Source of the DNA: Tetradesmus obliquus
Lineage: Eukaryota; Chlorophyta; Chlorophyceae; Sphaeropleales; Scenedesmaceae
Length of the DNA: 64,000 bases
Assembly (NCBI GenBank): GCA_030272155.1
Contig: CP126192.1
Location: 4,126,501-4,190,500 of the forward strand
Direction of reading: 5' to 3'
The position numbers and the translations under genes are program-made. The notes under the pieces are model-generated. The model was given only the letters and a program-made list of their open reading frames with translations. It was not told the origin of the DNA and made no database searches. Positions 45,913 through 57,429 of this stretch are shown here, piece after piece. Each line of letters opens with the position of its first letter. Position 1 is the stretch's first letter.

Positions 45913-47675
45913 TCATACAAGCTCCCAGTCCTCAGCTGCATCCCCACCAGCATCCCTTTGACCTTCTTCTGCGACAGCTCTCCAAGCCGCAGTGCCCTGC
46001 TGTTGCTGCCTTGCTGCATCTGTGTCCACCGTCATCAGTGGTGCACCGCCTGCGCCAGACGCCAACTGCTGCAACCGGCTAGATAGATCATCCAGTTCAC
46101 CTGCAGGGCCAGGGAGATCGGATCAGAGCACATGACATAGCTTATCAAACCACACACCCTGTGCGAGCAGCCCTCACCGCAGCATAAGCTACTTGCGTAA
46201 TCACCAGCAAAGCTTCCAGGCTCTCAGCATCAAAGAAGGGCTGCAGCAAGCGCGCAGCTGTTTGCTTACACTGGCTAAATTCATGAACCTAGTACCCATA
46301 GTACGCCAGCGGGCATTCAACATTGCAGTGCATGGCCTGTGCTCTGCATGATGGGAGCCTGGTGCCAGGTTGCCAGCAGCACTCAGGGCACCAACAGGCA
46401 GAGCTGATGCATACACAGTGCAACACATGCTCTTGATTGCGTACCACACTCACCAGCGCTGCTGCAGTAGAAGCCAATGGCTAGCGAGGGGTCAATGGAG
46501 GTCAGCGGCATCAGGCGTGGCGTGCTGCAGTGGTAGCTGGCAGCGCCCTCAGGCAATGCCACCACCTGAGGCCAGGCAGGCGAACAGCAACAGGCCAGGA
46601 ACACACCAAACACACACTGTTGATAAAGCCAGATGAGAGCCCAGGAGCCTATCACAACCACAATGGAAGGGCAGTGCAGCGTCCAGCAACGTGGCAACAA
46701 CAGAGCTGTGCAGTTGCATGCAGGCACATAAGCTGAACACCTCTCAGCAGTAAGCTGCATGCACCAATGATACTGTGCGCCAGCTGCACAACTACAGCTA
46801 CAGCAACGGGGCTGTCCTGCAAGCTGCATGTGTTGCTGCCTCACCTCCTGCACCTCGTGTGGGTCCAGGTACAGCACTGCTGAGCCCTGCGCCCCCAGGA
46901 AGTACAGCGAGGCGCCAGGCCTGCCGCCCACGATGCCCACAGACTGCGGGAACGTCAGCACCGCAGCCAGCTGCGGCAGGTAGCGCTCGTCAACCTGCAG
47001 CACCAGCAGCACTATTGTTGCAGAGCTACAAGTTGCCGCACACTGCTAAGTGGCAAAGAAATAGCGTCAATGCCTGTGATAACGCCGTTAATAATTCAAC
47101 TACGTGCCATAGCAGAAGAGAAGGCAAAAGATAAACATGTAATTGTTGCCAACCCTGCAGCAGCAACCATCTCAGGTACATGCGCACTCACCCTGCCCAC
47201 TCCAAGCGTCAGAGGCACCAGCAGCAGCAAACCAAGTTGCTGCTGCGCCTGCTGCTGGGCCTGTTGCTGCCCCGCTTCATTGCTGCTGCTGCCACCCCCA
47301 CTGCCAGCTGCTGTCTGCCTGCTATCTTCTGCGGACGAGCTGCTGTTGTGGCCTGGCAGCAGCTGCTTTAGCCTGCAAAGCATGGCAGGATGTGACAACT
47401 CTGTCAGCAGCTACACAAAGACACATCTGCTGAACAGCATGGCGCGTTCCTGTGCTGCAGTTCTGCAATAGCGGATGATGCGAATGCTGTTCATCACATT
47501 AGCAACAAGTGTGTGGCAGCTCCCAAGTGAAGCAGCTGTCAATGTGCCACCACGCACACCAGCAGATATGGCTGTCGATTTCTGAATGTCCTGGCGAAGC
47601 TGTGCACCCACCTGTCAAGCTGCAGTGCTGGTGCCCCGCCACCAGGGTCACATGCCACGTGCACCTGCAAGCCCA

Positions 47676-47707
<32 letters not shown>

Positions 47708-49546
47708 TGGTAGTCTGCTGCTGCCGCTGCCAGCGCCTTGCACAGCACCCACGGCCCCAGCCACTGCCCTGGAACCACCCTGCACAGCAGTGCCACCAGG
47801 GCAGGACAGCCCACACACACTGTTTGTTAGTTGCAAAAGTCTACGTGCCAACTCGAGGCTACTGTGAGTGCTGCAGGCGTGCTGTAGAGCATATGTGGTG
47901 AGCACAGCCAGCAAGATAACCGGAGAACATGCTGCCAGCACCAAGCACACTTGCTGTACTGAGCAGATGACCAAGCTGCTTGGCTGGTCCTGTTGGCCTG
48001 CAGGCGATTGCAGCAACACTACACACCACACTCAAACAGCTAGAACACACGAGCTCACCCATGGTGAGCGCCTGCCCTGCAGATGTTGTGTATTGAAAAG
48101 GGCGCTGAGGGCCCAGGCTGGTCAAGGAACAGCCTCAGCAGCGGCAGCTCGTCAGGCACCACACCATGCCTCTGCACTGATGTCTCTGCATCTGCTGCCT
48201 GGCCTGCTGCTGCTGCAGCACTTGATTCTTCCTGGCTACTGCTGCCAGCAGCTGCTTGACCACAAGATGCTGCTGCAGCAGCATCAGCTGCTTGTGGCGT
48301 GCTGTGTGTGTTGTACAGCTGAGTGGTCCTGCCCCACCAGCACCTGGCTAGTGCCTGCAGACATTTGCCAGGGCAGCAGCACACTCAGCAAACCTCACCA
48401 CCAGACACCCTACAAATTGCCCATCAGCGCGGCACACTAGCTTGCTCCCATTCCGCTACTAGTAGCAAGCATGTGATGCAGCGCCTGAGCATGGTGTTGT
48501 CGAGCATATCCGCAGGTGACACACAGTCCGGAAACTGCAAAAGCGCTGCATTCAAACCGCAGCCAAGCTGCCCCCAGGCCCCGCACCTCTGCCATCATCA
48601 TCTGCCCGCTGCGTATGGTACAACCCCAGCCCACATCGCTGCTCAGCACTGGCGGGCCTGCAGGACAACATGCACCACATGACCGTTGCACACACAAGGT
48701 CGCCAGCATTGCATTCGTTCAGCAGTGACAGCATGACCACAACAGCGCTCCATCTATGTCTGACGTTGCTGGCCAGTGGTGATGATAAACGTGCATGTTA
48801 TTTCAAGTTCAAGACACACCCTTATGGCAAGTAGGCAGGTTGACTTCATACATATGAGCCTGCGACTTCTGCTGCTGAAGAAAGCCTGTGCCACTGCCTT
48901 ACCCACCTAGCGGGGGAAAGTCTCTCCTGTACGTGAACCAGAACTTGCTGCTGAAGTCTTCAAGCAGCAGCTGCTGCATCTGCACAGATATCAGCATGAA
49001 TGCATGTTGATGTAAAGCAAAGCCAAGAAAGACTTGCTGCAGTTGAGGCAGGGTGTGCACTGCATCTGCATGACCCGGGCATGTCATGCATGCACATGGC
49101 TGGTGCTTGTAGCACCAAGTGGTGTGAAGAAACAAGGGGCCTGACGACTAAGACTCAGTGGCCCGAGCGGCTCAACAAGGTTACAACACGCCAGTGCTGA
49201 CGCAATGTTCAACTAACCACATGACCCTCGCAGTGCCACAACACATGTTGCGCTCTGCACATGTGCTGCAACAGCGCACTCGTACACATATGATCACCTC
49301 AGCTGGCAGTGAGTCTGTGCCAGTATCAGTATCATGCAGGCCATACCACAGCCCCAGCAACCATAGGGGTTCTTCAGAGAGACTGCATGTGCCTTGGATG
49401 AGCTCCTGCAAGCGCTTCAGGCCCAGCACGCTGCTCATGGTGTGGCAGGCCTGGGAGAACTTCAGATACCAGTTTCTGGTCGTGACTCCCGCTTCAAGTA
49501 TGCCCTCCTGAATGGCATGGCTTGCTGCCTCAGCATGCTCTCTCAT
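45913..49546 (-). CDS. ATG4: ATG4 autophagy cysteine protease
   Basis: Nine exons in phase: 49298-49546, 48907-48979, 48587-48657, 48059-48354, 47612-47779, 47192-47372, 46845-46994, 46454-46565 and 45913-46100 (495 aa). Family motifs in order: EEPLWLLGLWY; FWFTYRRDFPPLG; SSDVGWGCTIRSGQMM with catalytic Cys120; PGQWLGPWVLCKAL; LLLLVPLTLGVGR; FPQSVGIVGGRP; YFLGAQG; LDPH with Asp390 and His392 completing the triad; IDPSLAIGFYC. ATG4 processes and recycles Atg8 by cutting after its C-terminal Gly. Insertions rich in Ala/Ser/Gln lie in the 48059-48354 and 47192-47372 exons, as in other algae. The last residues EDWELV form an acidic W-x-x-V Atg8-interacting motif. The start at 49546 is the first in-frame ATG; a further upstream exon cannot be excluded. 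Divergent from the acid phosphatase. Confidence 0.93.
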
Positions 49547-49982
49547 CAGAGTGCATGAAGTGCTGTTGGTGACCTAGCCAGCTGCAGCACCCTGTAACCC
49601 CTGAAACCCGACGGATGTGCTGGATGCTCCGTTACTTTCACGTCCGATGATGCTATGATGGCGTATAGTGTCAGCGACACGTGGGTCCGTTGGTGGTGTG
49701 AAGCACAGCGTCTGGACGAACTGCACAAACAGCACATTTAGTTTGCACGAAACAACAAATAAAGCGTGTTGTGGACGTAAAACACATTCCTGCTTTGAAT
49801 AACACTGCGGGTTAACTGGCAGGTTTAGCGAGATGCTGTGAGTGATGCCGTATCGTGAGTTGGCAGGCGTGACGACGTGACTTTTACGTTGGCGCTTCTG
49901 CGCCCCAGGCGCAAATTGCGCCGTTACCTCGTTCCTTGCACGTGATACTCCTGGTAGTGGTGCTTCCACAGTGGCTTTCACG
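49547..49982. promoter_or_regulatory. Shared divergent upstream region of ATG4 and the acid phosphatase
   Basis: 436 bp between the two start codons. Contains a short G/C-rich block (about 49890-49925) and A/T-richer patches around 49730-49800. No TATA box or PSR1/PHR-type GNATATNC site seen by eye. Confidence 0.45.
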
Positions 49983-52900
49983 ATGGCCCGCAGCACGATC
50001 AATACCCTGTACTTTCTTACTATGATGGTTTCCTTTGCCAGCGCTGCTAGGCTTCAGCCATCCCTAAGGATGGGCCCGATGTCAGAGGAACCCCAATCAG
50101 GCTGCTCGCCCTCTCAGGTGAGTGGAGTGCTCAACCAGCTCCAACCCTGCTTGCAAAAGCTACCAGAAGTAGCCATTGACCTTCCATGTTGACAGCAGCT
50201 GCCAGGGTTTCCCTGAGCTACTACAGCACTCTCTGAAACACCCGCTGTTGCTTAACTTTAACTGTGCAGGTCCACATCGCACTTGGCAGGGATGCAACAG
50301 AAATGCATGTCAGCTGGAAGACAGCAGACGCAAAGTGAGTGCTATGGCAATTGCGCCCGTTTTGGTCATCAGTATCATCTCCAGCCCGACACAGATGCAC
50401 AGTTTCCTTGTGTCACCACGACAGCATCTTGTGGTTCAAGCCTGGCTGTTGTTGTGTGCAGTGTGCCTGCAGGCAGATGCTGTGTACCTAAGCCATGTTG
50501 CCACCCTGAGCCTTACCACCACCTGCTGGTTGTTGTTCTGTCCTGCAGCTGCCCATCAGAGGTCACATTCAGGCAGGCGGGCTCTGGTGACGGTCAGCAG
50601 CTGCAAGCTGGTGCACCTGGGGTGTCCAATGCGGTTGGCTACTCATTCCTGCTGTCGGTGAGTCATGACAGCAGCCGCCAGCAACTGGGTTCTGGCAGTC
50701 ACAGCAGCAGGTGAAGCACCATAATGCTGCACCTGGGCCATTGCTGTTGAGTACCAGCAGAAGTATCAATGGGCTGGCGCAGCGTGCACTGGGCTTCCAG
50801 CAGCATGACCTGGACAGCACCAAGGCTGCTGCCATCTGATCAATTTCCAGCCGACCTACTGCAGATGGACTGCACCAACGAACTGCCTCACGACTTTGGC
50901 ATGGCCTGACCTTTGCTGCTGCTGCTACTGCTGCAGGAGCGGGACATGTGCTCCGAGCCTGCAGCCTCCAACGAGTTCATGCTGTATCTGCACAGGGCCA
51001 AAATGACAAACCTCGTGAGCTGCCGGCGCGCTTAAATCGACTGACACATGCAGGCCATGGCATGCGACAGCTGGCTTTCCATGAACTTAATGCAGTGGCA
51101 CGCGTTGCATCCATCCACTGTGTTGCACGTACCTTTCAGCCTGCACTCTCTTTAGCTCTACAGCACTGTGCTAAAAGCTTCGCCAGGCAGTCATCCTGCA
51201 GCAATACCCTACAGCTCAACCCTGCTGTCGAATCACCGCTGCTGCAGGCCCCCAGCTCAGAGTATGAGTACCAGGTGGCTGGCAGCAGCACGCTGCGCCG
51301 CCTGCGCTCCGGTGTGGAGCCGCACCCCGAGCACAGCTTCACCTTCCTGGCCTTTGGTGACATGGGCGATGCCGTGCATGCGGCAGCAAAGTCGCCAGGG
51401 TGAGTGCGGCAGTGGGCAGTGTTGGTTGCAGCTGATTAGTACCTCTGTTGGTGTGCAGGACTGACAGCTGTCAGCATGCCTTTTCGTTGTTGAGACTGTG
51501 AACAGAAGAGGGGCAGCAGCCGGCATGAATTGCATTTTACAGCAGGCATGCAGCTGCTGTCGTTTTTCATCCTTTGCTTGCCTTACTCCTAACGCCCTGC
51601 ACCCGCACCACTGTTCTGCCCTGCCCCGGCTGCATGTGCTGCTGCTCCTCGCAGTGCTGCTGACACGCTGGCACGCCTGCAGCAGGAGGTGGATGCTGAG
51701 GAGGACCCCGCCTCCCTCATCCTGCATGTGGGCGACATCAGCTATGCAAACGGTGACCCAGACATCTGGGACAGCTTTATGGATGGCATCCAGCCCATTG
51801 CGTCACGCGTGCCATACATGGTGGCTATTGGCAACCACGAGTATGGCTACCGCAAAGGCAGCGGCGCGATGGTGGACCCCTCTGGCGCAGCGGGCCCCTA
51901 CCAACCAAGCTGGGGTGAGTGACGCTGTGGAGCTGCTGTGTCAGCAGCAGCGCTGGCTGCGTTGTTGGATCGGGAAGCAGCTAGGCGAATGCCTCTGGCC
52001 GTGTACTGCCCTTGAGTTGTGCGTGCAGATTCATGTGGTGTGGCTCGCGTCTTCTGCCGTCGATCCTCGTCACCTCCAGCAGTAGCTGTGCTGCAGACGT
52101 GCTGCAGCATCAGCGCTCATGCCCGGGCTCGTTGCACTTGTGCCGTGCTCAGCCCCCTGCTGCGCCTATGCCACTGTACACGCTGCTCCTGCAGGCAACT
52201 TTGGCCCTGACTCCAGAGGCGAGTGTGGAGTGATGACGGCGCGCCGCTTCCACATGCCACAGCACCCCTCACAGGATGATTTGGAACAGCCAGCACCTGG
52301 CACACCTGCTGGTGCCAACGCTGACGCTGGTGGCAATGCTGTTGGGGATGTGCGGCCAAATGCACCGTTCTGGTACTCATTTGACTACGGCAGTGTGCAC
52401 TTCACAGTGATCAGCACAGAGAATGACCTCAGCCCAAGCAGCAGCCAGTACGCGTGGCTGGAAAAGGACTTGTCTGCAGTGGACAGGTGAGGAGTTGAAC
52501 ATGTGCTGGTGCAGGCTTGCCTGCAACAGGGGTCGACTGTTGGGTAGTTACCTGCACCTGCTGATACAAGCACCGTGTGCGTAGTGGTTGACAGTGTGTC
52601 ATCTGGCAGGTTGGCAGGTTGGGGTCGAGGGTCTGTCAGTGTGCTTGTGAAATATCACGAGTTGTTGTGCAACGCCTGCATGCACCAGTGTTGATGCAAA
52701 CAGCGCTGATGTTGCCTGGCTGCTGCTGCTGCTGCTGCTGCGTGTCACTTCTGCAGGTGCGCCACACCCTGGCTAGTGGTGCTGTTGCACCGACCCCTGT
52801 ATGTTGTGTACCCACACAAGTCCAACAGGGAGGTGGGTGCGCACCTCCGCGCAAGCATTGAAGACCTGCTGCAGCAGCACAGGGTGGACCTCACTGTGGC

Positions 52901-53315
52901 TGGCCATGTGCACAGCTACTACAGGACTTGCCCGGTGTATGATGAGGCGTGCATCCCTGGTTTTGATCAGGGCTCTGGAGACGGTGACGACTACTTCTAC
53001 CACAGCAGCAGCAGCAGCAGCAGGCGCAGCGGCAGCAGGGGCGGCAGTGAGTACGGCTGCGATGGCGATGGTAACTGTAAGCACGGCATTGTGCATTTCA
53101 CGATTGGCTCGGCTGGCCACAAGCTGTCGGAGGTGGAGCGTGGGCAGGAGGAGTGGCTTGCTGCGAGTGTGCAGCGCTACGGGTTTGGGCGCTTCAGGGT
53201 GGAAGGCAGCGACAGGCTGGTTGCTGAGTATGTTGGCAGCGAGAGCGGCAGGGTGCTGGACTCTGTGGAAGTGCGGGCCACAGCTGAACGGCAAGCAATG
53301 TGCCGCAAGGAGTAG
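49983..53315 (+). CDS. Purple acid phosphatase (secreted metallophosphoesterase)
   Basis: Eight exons in phase: 49983-50117, 50270-50334, 50549-50657, 50937-51014, 51248-51399, 51655-51914, 52195-52486 and 52757-53315 (549 aa). A hydrophobic signal sequence starts at MARSTINTLYFLTMMVSF; an upstream GTG is not needed. The N-terminal fibronectin-like part reads VHIALGRDATEMHVSWKT. All five PAP metal-binding blocks are present: FGDMGD (Asp167), GDISYANG (Asp207, Tyr210), GNHE (Asn240, His241), VLLHRPLY (His375) and GHVHSY (His414, His416). DSRGECGV is also typical of the family. PAPs use a binuclear Fe-metal centre to release phosphate from esters and are often secreted under phosphate limitation. 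A Ser/Gly-rich insertion at about residues 430-465 is unusual but harmless for the core. Confidence 0.93.
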
Positions 53316-55443
53316 CTGGGCAAGCTTCTCCTGGAAGGGAATGGTCGTGTTGTATGTGCATGAGGGGAACAGGCATGCCTGAGTGCACTGAGTGTTGTGG
53401 TTGATGAGTTGTACCAGGCCCAAGGTGCAGGCAGCCAGTGTGTGAAGTGCTGTGTTTTGTGTTGAGCGGGGATATGTGTGCTTTGATAGGGCGCTGCACA
53501 GGTCTGGTGATTGTGTGGTATTGTGTCGCCATCTGTGTGGCAATTTGTACTCTGTTGGCGTCAGTGTCTGTCAGCTAGGTGTAGGTGTAGGCTGCTGAGT
53601 GGTCATACAACCAGATTCTTAGTGACTACCACATTGAAGCAAGCATCCGCATTGATGCACATGGTGCGTGACGCACTTTCTGTACATGTCATAGGTGTGC
53701 ACTGTCTGCTGTGTGTGATGAGGGTTTGGCATGATGTACATGTGATCATGCACAACCTGCATGGAATGGCTGTCTTGCTTGCAATCAATCATGCGCAACA
53801 AGCTGCCAGTACACATCCAACTAGTTTGTGTTGCACAAAAGAAGAAAGTGAAGCATCAGGCAGGCAGCCTGTCTCAGCTGCAGCGCAGCTTCTTCGTAGT
53901 GCTGCTTCATTTGCATACGTGCACAACTTGTGCACGTAATCTGGTTTGTGCTGCACTTCGCAAGCAACAAACACGGCCGCTGCTGCTCTGTGTGGAGTCT
54001 GGCAGAGTCTTATTCGTTTGTGCGATTGCATTCCAGCGAGAGTGAGTGTGTTTGCTGTTTTGCTGTGGAGTTGTGTCGTGTTTCCGCATGCTGAAGGGTT
54101 GCAGGTGTAGCCAAACCTTCTTGCCATACTACCTCTGATGTTCAGCATATTTTGTGTGTGTTGCAGTTGCCACCCATGCACGCGCAGCATGTCTGGCCGG
54201 TTTTGTGCCTGCGTTTATGGCGGGTGTGTGCCAGCACATTGGCGGTGCAGATTCCTTCTGCAGTGCTGACCAGGCTGTTTAAAGCAGCGCTTCTAGTGCG
54301 CGGGGTTGTGTGGTACAACCTTACTTTGGTTCTTTGCAGTCTAGGAGCAGCACGACCTATCTTATTCACAAGTCTGCTGGCACCCACCAACCGAAGAGCC
54401 ACTGGCGTGCAGTGCGTATATGAACTCAGTTTGTGTTGGCTGTGGGTGTTTCAGTGCATGCTTGACAGTAGCCGAAATGGTGTGCGGCAGCACCCGCGCA
54501 AAAAACGTCTGCAGCAGGGAGGCTTTCATAGATCGCAGCAAGCGAGTGCAGTGATGCGTTGGGGTCACTCGTGTGGCACTCTAGCGCTAGCCAGCTTGCA
54601 ACAGCAGGGGCTGCAAGGCAGAGTCTGCCTATGATATTGTCTTGATCGACAATCATGATGGTGTGCATGCTGCTGCCACAGCACACAGATAGGCTCAGGG
54701 TGCAGCCGCAGGCCTATGAGGCGGGTTCCTGAGTATTATGAACATGCCTGCCGGTTGTGCGGGTGTGTGCAGCAGACCCATGTGAGGTGCCATGCATGGT
54801 TCTGTCATGTGTACTATCCCAGCTGTCACGGCTCATATGACAGCAGTAGCTGTGCCCTGCACCTTGCTGCTGTGCCCATCATTGGGGAGGGTTTTGCTTG
54901 TTACATCAAAAGTGACAAGCAAGGCGGCATCCGTGCGGTGCTCGAGATGGGGTGGCATCACCACGCCTGTCGAGGCCCATGTATACATGGTACGTACCAA
55001 CATGGTTGCATGTCACAGATCGTCCAGTGTAACATCCTGATGCTGTCCAGTCAATGGGTTATCGGCAGATGCAGTCCAGAGTACTATGTTCAAAGTCGAC
55101 TTTGCACAGATGTAGACTCTGCACATGACGAATAAAAGCACTCGATCGCCACATGCATGTGCAGTGCCAAGCAACAGCATGGCAAGCCGATTAGATAAAC
55201 ATATCATGCTGCTGCGATGCATCACCCGCAAGCAGGCTGCAGCATCACCAGAGCTGCCTTTTTCACGGCCATGGCTAGAAGCGTTACTGCCATCTACGCC
55301 GCCATGCGACGCTAGCATGCACAGGAAAGGCTCACATGCACGTGCACACAGTGAATCTGTCAACACGTGCTGCCCGGATCCTGGCCTACTATAAGTAATA
55401 AATGAACCGATTAACGCTCGTGCGCGCCTGTTTGCATCCCTCC
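53316..55443. other. 2.1-kb convergent intergenic region, no gene seen
   Basis: Between the 3' ends of the phosphatase (+) and the BPL_N gene (-). No supported frames or RNA genes. A reverse TGTAA at 54901-54905 fits the - strand gene; a + strand TGTAA at 55028-55032 is far from the phosphatase. Confidence 0.5.
54901..54905 (-). terminator. Candidate polyadenylation signal TGTAA for the BPL_N gene
   Basis: Reverse TGTAA about 540 bp past the stop of the BPL_N gene. Motif and distance only. Confidence 0.3.
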
Positions 55444-57429
55444 TCAAGCTCTCCTCAGTACCTCGTACAGCAGGCACGACAGGAACAGGTCGCGCTGCTC
55501 TTGTGAGGCTGCCAGCACTCGCCGCAGCGCCTCAGTGTGCTGCTCAAGCCGCACATCCTCACACACCTTCACCTGGCCAGCCTCAACACCTGAGGCCAGG
55601 CTGCTTGCAGGAACTGCTGCAGCTGCATTGTGCTGCTCTCGTTGCTGCCGCAGCGCACGTGCCATACGCTGGCCTGCCGACACAGCACCCTCCAGCACAG
55701 CTACAGCAGGCCGTGCCGATCTGCTGCTGCCACCAGCACCTGCTGCAGCCGCTGCTGCTGCGGCGCTGCCTGGCCCGCCTGCTGAGGCAGCTACTGCCTG
55801 TTCTGCTGCTGTGGTCTGGTGGCTGCCAGGCCTAGGACGCTCAGTGGACCAGCCACAGACATCCAGCCAGTGTGGCTCTAGCTCAGGGTGAGTGCCACAC
55901 AGCACAGCCACGCCGGCGCCCACACTGCAGCGGACTGCCGCAGCCGGCTGCACCCCTGCAACCGCATTGTGCAGCAACCCCGGCTGCTGCTGCAGCTGCT
56001 GCTGGTCTTCGTGTTGCTGCTGCTGCCTGCTGAGGTTCAAGCCATGCCGGTCTGGCAGCCCGCAGTACGTTGCCAGCACCTGCACTCCTGGCAGGCTCGA
56101 TACGTCCAGCTGCATGTCATGTGTGACGAAAACCGGCCCACCATTGCTGTAGTCGTGGGTAAAGCACCAACTGCTGCTGCTGCAGTGCTCCTGCAGAGGC
56201 GTGCTGCCCTGCTGCTGCTGCAGCTGCTGCGCCAGCGCTGGAGGCACAGCAAACTGCACATCTGCAGCCACTGCTCCTGCCTCTGTCTGGTAGTCAAAGC
56301 CTGCAGGACACATGCAGGCAGCAGCACACACAGCATATCTGCAATAATCGCGCGCATGGTTGCTACCTCAATGTTGTTGTAGCTCGTGGCGGCTTTCAAC
56401 TGCCACTGCCGCTAATGCTCAGATTGTGCCTTGTCTTGCCACCACGCTGGCTACGCCACAACCACACCTAGCTGCTGATACAACCCTGGACGCTAGTTGC
56501 CACCCTGCTGCTGCAGCCGTCGCTATGCTGCGCGCACCTGGGTATGCTGCGCCACAGGCAATGCCAGGGAAGAAGCCAAGCTCCCTGTACCCTAGCACCT
56601 GCAGGCGGCTGCCCTGCTCAAACTGCACGCAAGAGCTAGCATAGTAGGCACCTGCACACAGCCCCAAGTAAGAGCCACCAGCGCGCACAAAGCCTGCAGA
56701 CAAAACAGAGCAGCAGCCAATTGAACTGAGTAATCCCAACTGGAGGCTCCACCCAGGGGCAAACATGCCTAATGGCCCAGCAGGATTAGGAGGCAGCAGC
56801 ACTTGCAAGACAGCGCCCACGATGCACGCATTGTGCTTGGTTACGGGGAACCGGAGGAAGATGCAGAGTGTGCTCCTGAACATGAACTTGGCTTTGCTGC
56901 ATGATGAGGTGGCTGCACTGCCAGTGATGTAGTGCAGCAGCACCTTGAATGATGCTGTTGCCTTTGCCGTTGAGCCTGTTGCAGTAGGGCAGGTCGGCAC
57001 CGCCTGGCATCACCAGCAAAGCTGCTTCTGCGGTCCAGGATCCGTCAACCAGCTCAGCAGCAGTCAGTGTGGACACCTGTGGCAACATGAGCTGGTTCAG
57101 CGCAAGTGACAACTGCGGTAGCACTCCACAGCACTGCATGGCATGCGGTGGGTTGGTTCAATCACACTCTTGTCGGTGTGGCTTGATGCTGACCTCGTAC
57201 TGCTTAGGTAGTAGCCGCTGCAGGCTTTCAAATGTGCTCCTGACGCTCCTCCAGCCAGCCCCTTCTCCTCTGCAGCACAGCAAGCAGACTGCTGTTGAGT
57301 GTCAGACCGCTCAAGCAGGCACTGTTCAGAAGGCACGATACGCCAACTGGTACTATCTTGGCACCTGTAAACGTAAACGTGGCATCTTCCGGAGCTGGAA
57401 GCGTGGCATGGTAGGTGAGCTCTCAACAT
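55444..57429 (-). CDS. Stand-alone biotin-protein-ligase N-terminal (GATase-like) domain protein
   Basis: Five exons in phase: 57365-57429, 57194-57269, 56944-57076, 56538-56693 and 55444-56300 (about 428 aa). The fold resembles class I glutamine amidotransferases as found at the N-terminus of fungal and some other biotin-protein ligases: VYVYRGEGAGWRSVRSTFES, VMPGGADLPYCNRLNGKGN (about 69-87), and GGSYLGLCAGAYYA with Cys104 at the nucleophile elbow. LGFFPGIACGAAYPG and NGGPVFVT follow, then VRCSVGAGVAVLCGTHPE. No ligase catalytic motif (GRGR-x-W type) follows: the rest is an Ala/Ser/Gln-rich linker and a short helical end (RDLFLSCLLYEVLRR). Its substrate is unknown. The start (MLRAHLPCHAS) is the first in-frame ATG and only moderately sure. 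Donor 57194 uses GTCAGC. Confidence 0.78.

Noticed and set aside
46201-46290. Extra ATG4 exon (reading LLQPFFDAESLEALLV)
   Set aside because: Phase does not fit on either side, while joining 46454 directly to 46100 gives the conserved SSAGELDDLSSRL without it.
53603-55135. Several 60-140 aa frames behind the acid phosphatase
   Set aside because: No motifs, no splice-phase partners, composition unlike the real exons; treated as intergenic.
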